NCBI GenBank assembly: GCA_963995525.1
Contig: OZ023210.1
Span: forward strand, 24,381,726 to 24,445,725
Direction: 5' to 3'
Length of the DNA stretch: 64,000 nucleotides
From: Escarpia spicata
Lineage: Eukaryota; Annelida; Polychaeta; Sabellida; Siboglinidae
This document shows positions 11,170 to 23,080 of this stretch, in pieces (within the stretch, counting starts at the first letter, position 1; every line of letters begins with the position of its first letter). Below the pieces are notes generated by a model. That model saw nothing but the letters and a program-made list of their open reading frames with translations, searched no databases and had not been told where the DNA came from. The translations under genes were made by a program, and so were the position numbers.

Positions 11170-13077
11170 ACATTCTGAAGATGCTGCGCTTCTGTTGTCG
11201 CCTAAACAAGCCGAATTCTGTCTCCGCATACTGGAGATCCTTCATTCTGATAGTTGGGGTACCATCAATATGCGTCACGTAGATCGTTGGCGACATTGTT
11301 GTAACCAATCTGTATCCGTTTACAATTTTATTATCAGTTGTTAATGTTTTACTTGTCTAACATAACGCAACTTTTAAAAAGTCTATTGAAATTCAGTGCT
11401 CTCTCCACGCGCAAAACCTCCACACAAATATTAACAGTATTCCTCATTATACAAATCTGGATACATGCTCGACGGTATCAAAATGAGAGAAAGAAAATTA
11501 CAACTGAAATTCTAAGCCAGTTGGCCGCAGAAGTGTTGTAGTCTACGCACAAGTGCCATTTTACGTGTTCGTCAATTATTTCTTCAACGTGCAAGCAATA
11601 CCAGAAAGGGGTTACACTCTGACACTTTATTTGTCTACCTTGAACGAAGAATTGAAACACTTATCTATGTCCAGGTGGCAATGCGGGGGAGGAGGTCAGA
11701 GGTTAAATAACACCCGGTACGTGTAAAATCGTACGAATGTGCTTTGAGAGCGTCCCCAGCGTGTTCCGGAAAACGGATTCGATGGGTTATTTCCGGACCG
11801 TAAGATTCGAATCAATCAACGTTCACTGGCACACGCCGAACACGGGGATCGATGGGAGCGGCCGACCCCCACAGCGACCCCCGTTGGATAAAAAAAAGTT
11901 GGCGCTCTCTTTCTTTCTCATATAGCTCTTTCATTGAGCCTTTTCTCAGCAGGTTCCGGTGCATATTACTTAGCTCCCTCTGTTTGTAGCTCCCTCTGTT
12001 GGTGACCTTTGCTACGTTTTATGGTCCTTTCGCATTTGATACTGACGTTGTTAATGTAATAAATACGTTGCGTTTGCCTATTTAAAGAAATCACTTATTC
12101 CGAGTGAACGACGAGACAGTAATCACGAAAGTTAGTTTTACCGGAACCGGAAATGGAATTGCATTACACTCGAATACGGGGGTGGACCAGTTTGTTACTT
12201 CCGGGTTCATCTCATAGGACATGACGGTGATTTTGAAACGGTAAACCTATTTGGCAATGTCGTGCTGTCTGAGAAATTATGGTTTGAATACGGAAATCGC
12301 ACTAAGAAACGTTTTGTAGGCAGCATTTATAAAAAGGAAGAAAATTACACAATTTAACGAATTTTGTCCGGCATGTTGATAAAAGGAAAATAGTAGCTTA
12401 TAGCTGATTTTTACGTTATAAATCATAAATGTGCTAATAGCATTCAAACACCTTAACATGGGAAATAAATCCATCACATCACCAGCACCACACACTGGCA
12501 GACTACTCCGCACGAACTGTGCAACATTTGTTGAAAGGACGCACGGTTCTATCGGGAATCTTGCGCTTTAGTAATGCCAATAGCTTCAACAAAAGGTTTC
12601 TCCCGATCTGGGATTGGCACAGACTGACCGACCCAACGCGGATGTGCCCAACATTTTGTTGCCGCGATTGAAGTATCGCAAGTAAGATCTTATTAGTTAT
12701 GGTAGTGAGTGTCCACCATTAGGCAGCGGGTCGGCGGTGGGCCGAGAGGGCGTATACAAAAGTGATGAATGGGTGTGGTGTGTGTGAATTTTTTCGAGCA
12801 CTTTCGCAAGTTATTAATTAGTATAAGTAACGTGTGATGTACAGCTGCACTTGATGGCAATAAATAGACTCTAATCACTTGCGCACATATGACCACAGCG
12901 GCTAGTTTGCATAACGCAAAGTTCTATGTTTTAAAATTAGTTACCAGATTGAATCAAAATGTAAGGGCTGGTATCAAGTTTTGGTGGATTGTTATGGAAA
13001 ACGATGTATATGTATTCTGTTTTCTGAAATTTCCAACAATATGCCATATAATTAATGTTACATATGTTGTCAAAGTG
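11170..13077. other. Intronic segment without recognised features
   Basis: Lies in intron 6 of the chordin-like gene between the 69-bp array and exon 6. Open frames are short and unconvincing. Confidence 0.45.
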
Positions 13078-13092
13078 AAAACAATTATGTGG

Positions 13093-13200
13093 TTATAATT
13101 TCTGTCCAGCCCAGGACACGCTATCATGGCCGTCTATGTACAATCTACTGCGTTTGCATTTTCTATCCAACCCAGGAAACGCTATAATGGCCGCCGAAAT
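13093..13200. repeat. 61-bp imperfect tandem duplication
   Basis: TCTGTCCAGCCCAGGACACG at 13101 and TCTATCCAACCCAGGAAACG at 13162 begin two related copies spaced 61 bp, each followed by CTAT.ATGGCCG. The second copy ends about 30 bp before the chordin-like exon 6 donor region. Confidence 0.75.
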
Positions 13201-13231
13201 AAAACATATTGTGGTCTGACCCCCCACTTAC

Positions 13232-13423
13232 CTCTGCGTATCTCCCAGCTGAGCACGTCCGCCCGTTTATGGCGTGTGTTGGCGAAGATGAAGGTGAGTT
13301 GCCTCCGGGCGGAGTACCGAGACACGATGATGTCGGACGCTCGGGGCATGCACAGCTTCTTCGTCGCCGACACGCTGCCGTTGCCGCCTTCGTTAGGCTC
13401 CGTCGACAAGTCCGGACGTTTTG
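13232..13423 (-). CDS. Chordin-like exon 6: start of CHRDL C-terminal domain
   Basis: The acceptor is TTTCAG ending at 13424 and the donor is GTAAGT at 13231. The exon codes for 63 full residues. After a Gly/Asn/Ser linker there is a single Cys (KLCMPRAS), a Tyr and Ser-rich stretch, and VLSWEIRRG. This lines up with vertebrate CHRDL, where the post-VWC region has FCGEE..., a similar spacing, and VHVWTIRKG at the same exon end. The match outside the VWC modules separates this gene from generic VWC proteins such as kielin, crossveinless or BMPER. Neighbouring exons join in phase 1 on both sides. Confidence 0.85.
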
Positions 13424-13629
13424 CTGAAACGTGACGTAACGAGTTCTTCTTAAAGCGACTTCGTCAGTTGCGTTACCCGGGATGATCCTCCCGAGCCACG
13501 GGTAATGGTAGCGTGAACTCCCCCTGGTGTATTGTCAACGTGAATGTACGGACATTCGCTGAATAAACTGTACTTCAACCCGTTTCTTGTCTTCGCTGGT
13601 CTTTATTGAGTGAACTAATCGACATAAAC

Positions 13630-13712
13630 GACACACACGCACGTACGTATGCACGCACGCACGCACGCACGCACGCATACACACAGGCACGCACGCACGC
13701 ACACACGCCAAT
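13630..13712. repeat. ACGC/CA microsatellite
   Basis: GCAC/ACGC units with CA interruptions, in intron 5 of the chordin-like gene. Confidence 0.9.
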
Positions 13713-14028
13713 GTGTGGTAGATACATGGCGATTTTTATAGTCTCAGATGCCAGTTACCTCAGGCGTCAATTAACATTAACATATATTTCACTCGCTAGG
13801 TGGCGTCACTAATGCAATTTATTTATCCCCCGCGATACGTGGTGACAACCAATTCCCCTTCCCCTTCCCCTGCGTGATGTATAACGTATTTTGTGACTTG
13901 CGAACACATAATGCCCCCCTTGTTATATCTACTTTGTATGTGCTCATCGATTAACTGTGCTTGCATCAGAAGTTCGAGATATTGGTGATCCCGAATATAT
14001 GCGGTCAGCGACGACCGTGTGTACGTAC

Positions 14029-14134
14029 TTTGTTTGTGACAGCGCTTACAGCACTGGTCATTGCCCGTCTTGCCGTCACAGGCCGGCCGCGTGCCCGGGC
14101 CGCACTGGACGCGATCACACGACATTTCGCCGTT
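14029..14134 (-). CDS. Chordin-like exon 5: second half of VWC domain B
   Basis: The exon reads NGEMSCDRVQCGPGTRPACD and closes with QCCKRCHK, giving the six Cys of a VWC C-terminal half. The acceptor is TTGCAG ending at 14135 (phase 0) and the donor is GTACGT at 14028 (phase 1). Human CHRDL1 has the corresponding QEC....CP...C....CCKVC pattern. Together with exon 4 this makes a second intact 10-Cys VWC module. A SINE copy sits in the 640-nt intron between exons 4 and 5. Confidence 0.87.
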
Positions 14135-14430
14135 CTGCAACAGTATCACACAGTTATAAGTATCAGTTTCGTATCAGTGTATTAAGTATAAAGAGGAAGC
14201 GTTCTTACAGAAACAATGGCATATTATTCTTTGCTGAAATGAACAACTATTTTCGGGTTATGATCGGGCACGCACAGACGATGATACGCAGTTGTTCTGT
14301 ACATAGTTTGTCCATATTGTATGCGGAAAGTCCGTATAATGTGGCTGATCTTAATAATCATGAAACTATCATACTATCATTGCAATAATATTACAGTTAT
14401 CGCGATGCAATAACTTAGAGTAAAACGTGA

Positions 14431-14740
14431 AGTTCTTATAAAGCACGGTATCCAGTCTTTAAGATTGCTTTACAGGGCTTTACATTTTATTCCCTGGCAG
14501 ACATGTTCAATCTAACACCATGCCGACTTATATGGGAAGCATTCAGCCACGATACAATTATTGCGCGAAAACTGTGTACACACATATCCACCGCTCTCTA
14601 TTGCCGTGTACTCTTTCATACATCTAACTGAACTTGAGCAACGTGAAGGTAACGAGCTTACCCAAGGTTCAAAACGGCACCAACAGGATTCGAACCCGGT
14701 ATCTCTCGATTGAGAGTCCGATGCTACTACGCCACAGCAA
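14431..14740 (-). repeat. tRNA-headed SINE, near full length
   Basis: The most complete copy, about 310 bp. On the - strand it starts with the tRNA-like head, box A TGGCGTAGTAG and box B GGTTCGAATCC (14696-14686). The shared body follows, and the tail has a GCTTTACA..GTATCC..GCTTTATAAGAACTT arrangement. It is inserted in intron 4 of the chordin-like gene, in the same orientation as the gene, only 35 bp from exon 4. Confidence 0.85.
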
Positions 14741-14774
14741 TAGCATAACTACCCCCAATACTCGTCCTACTCAC

Positions 14775-14872
14775 CAGGCAGTGACAGACGACGCAGCGCA
14801 CCCGTCCGAACGGGTGCACCACCGGGTGCCACGTCGACCCGTTCTTGTGGCGCTCGTTTCCAGATCTACAAA
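14775..14872 (-). CDS. Chordin-like exon 4: first half of VWC domain B
   Basis: The acceptor TAG at 14873 is followed by TT, which joins the G of exon 3 to make Val. The exon then reads CRSGNERHKNGSTWHPV and ends RCVVCHCL before the donor GTGAGT at 14774. Spacing from the first Cys to Trp, the WHP motif, and C-x2-C-x-C all match the third VWC of human CHRDL1 (C...G..Y..GESWHP). The usual Tyr is His here. The polypyrimidine tract is poor and GT-rich, but phase and homology on both sides fit. Confidence 0.83.
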
Positions 14873-14979
14873 CTACACACACCCAACATCAGACGCGGAA
14901 ATATTTATTTATTTATTTACATTAATGTATTTACTCCAAAAAACATAATTGCTTAATGCAAAGTTAAAACAAATAATGA

Positions 14980-15200
14980 TAAGTTCTTATATAGCGCAGT
15001 ATCCAGTCCTCAGGACTGCTCAAGGCGCTTTACACTTAACTCCCTGACAGACCTGTTCATTCGAACACCATCTCGACTTCTCTGGGAAGTATTTAGCCAC
15101 TTCGCAATTAACGCGTGAAGACTATTCTTACACAAATATCCACCACTGACTATAGCCGGATACTCATTCATACAGTTAAGTGAACTCATGTCAATTTATG
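14980..15200 (-). repeat. SINE copy lacking the tRNA head
   Basis: Same body and 3' tail as the copy at 14431, including AGTCCT.AGGACT and GCGCTATATAAGAACTT on the - strand. It stops before the box B region. It lies in intron 3 of the chordin-like gene. Confidence 0.8.
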
Positions 15201-15596
15201 TAAATACCGGGCGGAATTCAGGTGAATAGTGTATGTCGTTACCATAGAATCCGGTCACAAAATTACGATTTGGTTCTACGAAAACGGTGTTTTTTATTCT
15301 GTCGACGATTTGTGGTTGCGATTTGGCCAAATTCTTGATGGTTTCTAGAAAGTCCTCGCTACGTGTTGCCAAACAAATCGGATTTGTGCCACCATTAGGA
15401 TCCTCCCGCCATTAAAACCGGCACCTGCAGCTAACCGTGTGTTGGACACATCTCGAATAATTGTGTCTAACATCATCAAATTTCCGTCTAACAGTTATCG
15501 GCACTTGGTTTGTCTACTGTAAACCCGGAAGAAGATTATTGTGATGTACCCGGATGATGAACCGGAAATATAATGAGCATCTGACCCCTGACCTAC

Positions 15597-15714
15597 CTCC
15601 GGTCGACTTCTTCTTGGGAGGCGAGCACTGCCGACAGCAGTCGTTCTTCTTGCGTCGTGTCACATCACACTTGAGTCGTGGACACGTCTTGAGATAACAG
15701 AGAACGGTGCCTTC
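15597..15714 (-). CDS. Chordin-like exon 3: second half of VWC domain A
   Basis: The exon begins EGTVLCYLKTCPRLKCDV and continues to NDCCRQC, giving the six Cys of the C-terminal half of a VWC module. The G-x-V-x-C....CP.L.C order and the closing CC-x2-C are diagnostic, and LKTCP.L.C is close to human CHRDL1. The acceptor is GACAG ending at 15715, phase 0. The donor is GTAGGT at 15596, phase 1. A Lys-rich linker (PPKKKSTG) ends the exon. With exon 2 it completes a 10-Cys VWC domain. Confidence 0.87.
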
Positions 15715-15719
15715 CTGTC

Positions 15720-16680
15720 GACAGACACGTCGTCGTGTATTTTTTGCAGTATTAATCCAGTTCTTAAACTATATATTTATTATCATGTGAAGGATTATAG
15801 CTTAATCTAAATTGTTTACATATTTTATTAGCGTATTCATATCTTTATATTGTATTCATATATTTACATGTCTTATTGATAACATTTATTAATTGTATTT
15901 TATCATATGTATATTTTAAGGATTTTGTTATATTTATTTATTTATTATTATTTTTTTGAAGACCACATTGGAAATAATGTTCTTTTGTGTGCTTCCATAC
16001 GTTATCCTCGGTAGTATGTCTCTGTTTACTTAGGGGTTTTTATTAATACATATTTGCATATATATAATTTTACTGAATAACTTCAATCGTTGAATCAATC
16101 AATCAATCAATCAATTAATCAATCAATCAATCAGTCAACCCGTCCATGTGATTGTCACATGCCAGTTTACAAGTAGATACTCATATAGTTAACCGTATAG
16201 CCAATGTACAGTTAACATTCACAGATGGCAACTGACTACAATAAGGAAACATTTGCTGACCGAAATGTCAACAGTTGTTTTCTTTGTGTTACTCTCTAAT
16301 TTCAGAGATATTTGTAAATTCGTTGTGTCCAAACAAAGGCCTATTCGCGCTGCTCGCATGTACGCGCTCAGTAGGAAATTCGTTCCACTCGTTTGGCGAT
16401 AATGATTAATTAGTTATATAAAACCTACTCTGTTCATTCGCTACCGTACAATATCATGCCAACACCTCAAGAAGAAACATGCGGAGTTCTCGTTTGGTGG
16501 GTGTTTTGTGCCTTCTGTATACATTCGAAGCAACTCTTTATATTTAAAGGTGATGCATGCAGGAGTGTTTTCCTAATGGGTTTGCACATCTGCTCCGTTG
16601 GTCGGCAAGTTACATATTTACCACCTGCATCATTGTTTTATAACCCCAGACAGACAGACAGAAAGATAGACACAGACACA
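15720..16680. repeat. Intron 2 segment with an ATCA microsatellite
   Basis: AT-rich intronic DNA. The only structure I see is an (AATC)n run at about 16092-16135. Confidence 0.6.
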
Positions 16681-16686
16681 GGGTGA

Positions 16687-17029
<343 letters not shown>

Positions 17030-17215
17030 GTTATCAACATCGGTGGCAAATGTAAACCACAACATCTTGAGAGATACAGTGAGATGGGTGGACCATGGGC
17101 AAGAAAGCGAAATGGTGGACTGAGATACTGTAAATTTAAAAACTACAAAATTAAGACATGTGTGCGGAAGACGGGTAGGGCATGAGATCGAACGTGATAT
17201 CGACGGTAAACTTAC

Positions 17216-17382
17216 GGCGCACACACACAACACACACTGGTTGGGTTGCGTCGATTTGATGGCCGAGGTGTTCGAGACGAACACGGCGCCGTCTCTGTAC
17301 ACTTTTCTGTTGTGTCGACACGCCCCGGCAGGCACGGCATCGGGGGTCGGGGACGCCGTCGACACTGCAGGAATAACATTGG
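17216..17382 (-). CDS. Chordin-like exon 2: first half of VWC domain A
   Basis: After a Ser/Pro/Ala linker the exon reads CRHNRKVYRDGAVFVSN and ends QPNQCVLCVCA. This is the N-terminal half of a von Willebrand C module: C, then Y..G, then C-x2-C-x-C. The QPNQC block is also present at the same place in the second VWC of human CHRDL1. The donor is a perfect GTAAGT at 17215. Two acceptors are possible, both phase 1: CTGCAG ending at 17383 (used here) and CTGCAG ending at 17365, which would shorten the protein by six residues. A long TG microsatellite lies about 300 bp upstream, in intron 1. Confidence 0.85.
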
Positions 17383-17684
17383 CTGCAGAATAAGACACTA
17401 GTGTCAGTCGACGACTTCAACATAGAAACACGATCGATACGTTCTGATAGCAAACACAGAAAAACATCCTTACGGAAAAAGAAAGAAACGCCGCATACAC
17501 GGTGTTATTGCGTTTATTATTAAAGACTGCATGCAAATTATTATTGTGGCTACAGACCGCGTGTACATTATTATCATGACATTCAGATAAAAGATTTCGG
17601 TGTTAAGATAACAACAACTTATTATTAATAACTATATAATCAAGGGGATTTTCGCAAAAAAAATGTATTAGGACAAAGCGACAA

Positions 17685-17870
<186 letters not shown>

Positions 17871-17879
17871 CACCTGTGC

Positions 17880-19735
17880 GTAATAATAATAATAAACCTT
17901 CTATTGTGGAACATAGTATATCTAATAATTGTCCGTGTACTGTCCAATTATTCTATCAGGAACAAACGTGTGTGCGCTCGTTGCGTGCGGGCGTGCATGC
18001 ACACGACGTTAAAATGTAATGTGATTCGAGACGCCTAAAACCATCATGCAAGGCACTTCACACTCAGCACCTCCCTGAGGGCGGCAGAGAATAGAAAGAA
18101 ATGGCGGGAGTCATCAGTGGTGCCCCAACGAAAACCTAGTTACGGGATAGAGGAGGAGGCTAAGGCTACACTGTCTGCGTACGTCATCTTCCTGCATACT
18201 TGCATTGTTCCACTATCATACAACTAGTGATATAATAATGTCGTCTGACTATTTCTTAGCAGCAGAGCAATGGCTGTCGTGTCTCGATATGTACTTATAG
18301 CTTCCATTCATCAGCGCAGTGATTGTAGTTGTAACCAACTGCTGGTTCCTCGTCGATCTCATATAATCATCCGTGCGAAAAACCACACGTGATCTTGTCG
18401 GGCGATTTCCGCCGCGGGTGATACGTAATATGTACACGCAATTGCGCAACACGATCATAAGCAAACAACAAGCGGCTCGCGTTTCCCGCCTTTGTCCCTC
18501 ATGACAGATGCGCAACACTACTTCCGGTGTTCGGCCGACAGGTGGCGACTCAGGTAACGGCGCCACTAACGACGCCGCCGCAATCCAATCGGTTATTAAT
18601 GCGCGCTGCTTTTGCCAGCATCGCAAATTGGTCGCCGACCGACCCCACTCAAGCCGACGACCGTGATATCGCGTTCGCACATTCGTAAGAAACACGAATG
18701 AGTCGGCGTCAGACAGGCGACCGTCATGCCGTTTGATTTGTATATGGCTGTCGCGGCTCGCTTAATATATTCGCGTGTTGATCGTCGGTAGCATTAAGAA
18801 GCGGGCGAAGCTGGCGATGAATTAATTAGGCGAGAACGCGGCGTCTCCGTTGTCTTGGCTTCGTCTCGGCTTCGTGTCGGAGTTCTTCGTCGACGCCAGA
18901 GTGGAGACGCGCCGATGTCGATCAATCGATAACATATTGAAACGATCGCATCCTCGGACACATCTGCTCGACTGTGTCTCGCGAGGCGTCTGGACATGTT
19001 TGGTGTCATGCTAATAGTCGTCGCAACAGTGCGATGACAAGGCGACAGTATCAGCGACACGTCGACGCCTATGGGGAATGTATCGGTCGTCGCAATGTCT
19101 GTCGGAAAATATGTGTAACATGGTAATAGATTTTATGAATGTTCTTATTTTAAAGCTCGCCTAAGGGCACAGCGAGAGGCAGCCCTTGAGAGGCAGCCAT
19201 CGTTCACTGCGATGATGAGAATATGCGAGTGTGTCACAGATAAACACATATATTCGTTTACTTGTAATCTGTGCGCGTCTAATTATTGCTATTAGACATG
19301 CGACATTCCAGTTTCAAATTTTAACATGATCGCTACAGAAAATATAAATAAGCACTGTTTTATCTTCCATTCGAGTTGTTTTATGAACACGTGCGCCTAC
19401 TAGGAAATTAGTCGATGATCTACGCGGCTAACTTGGAATCACCAGACGTCATTATACTATCAATACAGCTATAGGATACTACTGAAGTTGTGCCATCAAC
19501 AGGACTATTATCACGTGAAAATGTTTATGTCATCACACCACATTCAATCATTTGTAATCGTGGCAAATTATTTATTTGGCAGAAAATGTCACTGGCAGTG
19601 AGTCAGTGACCGCCTATAGTATATGATGTCAACGTATAAGTATTCTGATATTTAAGTTGATGCCTGCGCACGGTTGTCGGTGTCTAAATGTCGAAAAGGC
19701 TGTGAGGTGAAGACTTGTGAACACACACTTGACTT
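17880..19735. other. Intron 1 segment, GC-rich in part
   Basis: 18450-19060 is CpG-rich with scattered ATTAAT/ATTAATTAGG motifs. Open frames there have no recognisable domain. It may be a regulatory block or simply unique intron. Confidence 0.35.
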
Positions 19736-19737
19736 GT

Positions 19738-19808
19738 GAACACACACGCACACACGCACACACGCACACTCGCCACACGCCACACACACACACACACACA
19801 CACACACG
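19738..19808. repeat. (CA)n / CACG microsatellite
   Basis: About 70 nt of CA with CG interruptions. Confidence 0.9.
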
Positions 19809-19954
19809 CTTATATTATAATCATTTTGGCTCCAACGCGAACGCGTTCACGTTTAAGGCAATCTGGTTGATGTTAGGTCGATAAATAAATAAGATTACAA
19901 AATAAAGTTCAGAACAGCATGTTTACGAACAATGTAAGAGGGGCACACGTAGCC

Positions 19955-20108
19955 CTGCCGATTTGTTTGTGCCAACTGTTGCTATTATCGATAGTTTACT
20001 CTCGACGATAGCTATCAATATAGTTAAATGTCCCATCGATAGTTCTATATGGTCACGACAACTATTACGATGCGACGATAGTTCGTTGTATTATACACCC
20101 CTAGAGAT
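19955..20108. mobile_element. Possible hAT-like remnant with TATCGATAG motifs
   Basis: Four ATCGATAG/ACGATAG motifs in both orientations lie within 140 bp, followed by TTATACACCCCTAG, whose reverse complement (CTAGGGGTGTATAA) resembles terminal repeats of some hAT MITEs. Only one end is recognisable. Confidence 0.25.
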
Positions 20109-20364
20109 AACGAGATAATTACACGGAGCAATGTTCGTAGTTTCAAGCATCGGAAACATGGAGTTGGAGGCCGGGACCTCCAATGGTTTAGGGTGACGTG
20201 GGCACTTGTGGGCACACGAGTTTACACGCAGCCCTTCTCACAATCAATTCGACGATTGATAAGGAGCAATTATTATAAAAATCATATTGTTAATATGGGT
20301 GCGGCACAGTAGCGTGTAGTTGGTTGAATATATATATTTGTGAACGAATTGTGTTCGTCCAGTA

Positions 20365-20522
20365 ATTGCAGCGTAGTTGAATGCTACCTATCCATAGAAG
20401 TCAATGCGATGTTCGAGTGAACAGATCCACCAGGGGTTGAAGGGTAAAACGCTTTGAGCAGTCCTAATGGTTAAATGCCGATTCGAATACCGCGCTATAA
20501 ATCAAATCAAATTTATTTATAC
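20365..20522 (+). repeat. SINE 3' fragment
   Basis: The + strand carries the 3' half of the SINE: GTTGAATGCTACC, GATGTTCGAGTGAACAG, AAACGCTTTGAGCAGTCCTA and a CGCGCTATAAATCAAATC tail. The tRNA head is absent. Confidence 0.7.
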
Positions 20523-20529
20523 GCCACAT

Positions 20530-21175
20530 ATCTCTACAAAGCAGATTCAGGGGTGTTTACAGATTAAAACATGATGTAAGAATACATTACGCACTCGTTA
20601 TAATATTACATTACATGGGTTACATATGCTAACATAACTACACATTTCGATTACTATGTAGGCCATATATAACATTAAGATGTATATATGCATGAATTTA
20701 AATCTAGTGGAAGAGAGTTAGATATATAGAAGCTTACCTTTACCAACTTACCTTTACCTTTTTATGGCAAGTGATATCAGCTAAGTCTGTCTGTCGGGTT
20801 TGCTAAAGGTACGATGTAATTTGCTCGTTTATTAACATTTATTTATATACTATTTTGTCAGCACTAGAACTAACATGTTGAAGATATACTACCCACTAAA
20901 TTGCATTTAATAGGCCGGAAACAATGCTCGTAATTTGAAACTGGTGCCCGCGAAACGTTTAAGTTGTATATACAACACTCAACTTTCAAGTACTAAAGAG
21001 CATTAATTTACACTTATTGCAGACGCACGCGTCTCTATCTGCAAACACATGTGACATTCTTGGTTCCTATAAAGCAAACTAATGACACTACTGATTCAGG
21101 AACTAATGAATGATGATCCCTTACTGATTGCGGGCAATGGGAGAGACAGCGGACACCCCCTTGCAACCACACGAT
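20530..21175. other. Intron 1 segment without recognised features
   Basis: AT-rich sequence with a short ACCTTTACC repetition near 20740. Nothing else supported. Confidence 0.45.
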
Positions 21176-21179
21176 CGCT

Positions 21180-21476
21180 CTGGGCTTTACCTGTACCTTT
21201 TACTTCCTGGCAGACCTGTTCAATCAAACATCACCTCGACCTCTTTGGGAAGCATTCAGCCACGCAGCAATTACTGCGCTGGTACTGTTCGTACATAGAT
21301 AGTCACCATGCACTGGCTATAGCCAGGTAGTCATCCACATAGTCATACAGCTGACTGAACTGGGTCAATGTGGAAAGAAGGGACTTGCCCAAGAATCGAA
21401 ACGGCAGCACATGATTCGAACACGGGATCTCTCGAGTAAGATACCGACGTTCTAACAACTACCCCACCGCGCCCCA
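21180..21476 (-). repeat. tRNA-headed SINE copy
   Basis: On the - strand the head is GGGGCGCGGTGGGGTAGTTG, then a box-B-like GTGTTCGAATC, the shared body, and a tail reaching GGTAAAGCCC. Its head is diverged from box A consensus. It lies in intron 1 of the chordin-like gene. Confidence 0.78.
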
Positions 21477-21744
21477 CAGCCACATAGTGGTTGCCCCTAA
21501 CAGAACCTTCACTCACTGCGACCCATCGCACGACGGAGATAACGAAGGTGCCCGTCTCGCGTAGACGTCTGTTATGGTTTCTCCACCTGCGTGCGGTATA
21601 GTACTACCGTCGTATCGCCACCAGGTAGACATAACATATGGCGTAGTATAGTGCCCTATATAGTGGCTCGTCCGGGAACTTAATTATCCACTTCCTCCCA
21701 GTTCCCGTGTGTTGGACGGGTCGGCGCCGACACGAGCCACAACG

Positions 21745-22035
21745 GGAGAAAACGGACACCACCAGGCGAACACTCATTAATGCGACCAGTATTTCCAAAC
21801 CACCGGCGAACATTCGCTAATACGACCATTACTTCAAAGCCACCAGGTGAACACCCACTAGTATGACCAGTACTTCCGAAGCAGCAGGCGAACACTGACT
21901 GATACGACCGGTACTTCCAAACCATCAACAAAACACCTATCTTATCCTGTATCCTTATCCTTATCCTTTATCCACTAGTACGATCAGTACATCTGGATTG
22001 CGAAGAAAGCACCCATTAGTACGACCAATAGATGG
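21745..22035. repeat. Diverged 40-41-bp tandem repeat
   Basis: GACC(A/G)(G/T)TA.TTCC recurs at 21784, 21824, 21865 and 21906, with CACCAGGCGAACAC between. More decayed copies (CTAGTACGATCAGTAC, TTAGTACGACCAAT) follow to about 22035. Confidence 0.75.
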
Positions 22036-22143
22036 CCAAGACAAGAATATCTTAAGAGAAGACAGTCACTCGAAGATGGCGGCGGTTCGAGGGTTATGTC
22101 GTCACTTCCAAGCTAATGGGAAACGAGTGACACGATTTACAAT

Positions 22144-22192
22144 GGAACTGTTAATCCGGACACTTTGTCCGCAGTGTACGTGTCCGGAATAT
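22144..22192. repeat. Inverted repeat TCCGGACAC / GTGTCCGGA
   Basis: Perfect 9-bp arms separated by 16 nt can form a GC-rich stem. No T-run follows, and the function is unknown. Confidence 0.6.
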
Positions 22193-22355
22193 TGAGTTTT
22201 CTGGTTAAAAGAATCATACACACAACATATTAGCGTTTAGAAATTCCATTGCTGCAAGATGATGCCCAGATGTTGAAGTCTACAGGTTACCAGTACCAGG
22301 ATCCGGATTAGCGCGATTCTACGGAAATAAAAGTGTAACCAAGTAGGACATAATT

Positions 22356-22545
22356 TCTGAACAAACCCCCATCCAAGGACCAAATCACTCATTACCGAAA
22401 CCTCTAATGGTCATTATTGATTTGTTCTGCAATTTGTTTATTTAACATTATGTATTGAAAGAGATCAATAATAGCGATATCCGTAAAATGCTGTATATAA
22501 GATTATCTCAAACACCTATACCAAGAACATGGGGGTTTGTTCAGA
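22356..22545. mobile_element. 190-bp foldback/MITE-like element
   Basis: Perfect 17-bp inverted ends, TCTGAACAAACCCCCAT (22356-22372) and its reverse complement (22529-22545), enclose 156 nt. Inside, TCATTATTGAT and ATCAATAATA form a second complementary pair. This suits a non-autonomous hairpin element. I could not identify target duplications or a superfamily. Confidence 0.5.
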
Positions 22546-22699
22546 CGGGTATGTCCACGACTGATTACGCCCGTGAGGGGATTTCTCGTGAAGGTTATGC
22601 CCTAAGGGGTTTTGTCCCTGGAGGTTATACCCTACACACGCGGCATGCAAAGCTAAAGGTGCGTGCACGCAATCAGTAACTAGCACGACGACACAAGAA

Positions 22700-23080
22700 A
22701 CCCTCCTGGCCGGTCACTAATGGCATTGCTATGTCCGAGTGATGGACACGACTCTCGCCCGCGTCGCTGTGACTGGTTCGGGTATTGAGCAGGCGAGACG
22801 GGGCCTGTCGTCGTCGCCGTCCGCCCGGGCACGCGGCACGTGGACGCCGTGGTTTATGACCGTGAAATGGTCACTAATGGCACGCGCTTTGTCGCTCCAC
22901 TCGACGATGATTTATCCCACCCCGGCAATATTTACAAACAGTCGCCCGCCGTTGCCGCCCGTCGCCGTGACGTCGTGGGCCCGCCTGGCAGCGCGCGGGG
23001 CTGGACACGGCGACTGGACCGCGGAGTGGCCGCGTGATGGACCCTCGGCGACAAGACGCACTTAATTCTCGCATTGATTT
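22700..23080. other. CpG-rich block within intron 1
   Basis: Markedly GC- and CpG-rich compared with its surroundings, with two AATGGTCACTAATGGCA-like segments near 22715 and 22865. Several frames are open because of composition, but none shows a domain. It could be a regulatory island. Confidence 0.3.

Noticed and set aside
17151..17453. Cys-rich frame overlapping exon 2 (CSQCYSCSVDGVPDPRC)
   Set aside because: It is the shifted shadow of exon 2; the other frame has the VWC consensus and matching splice phases.
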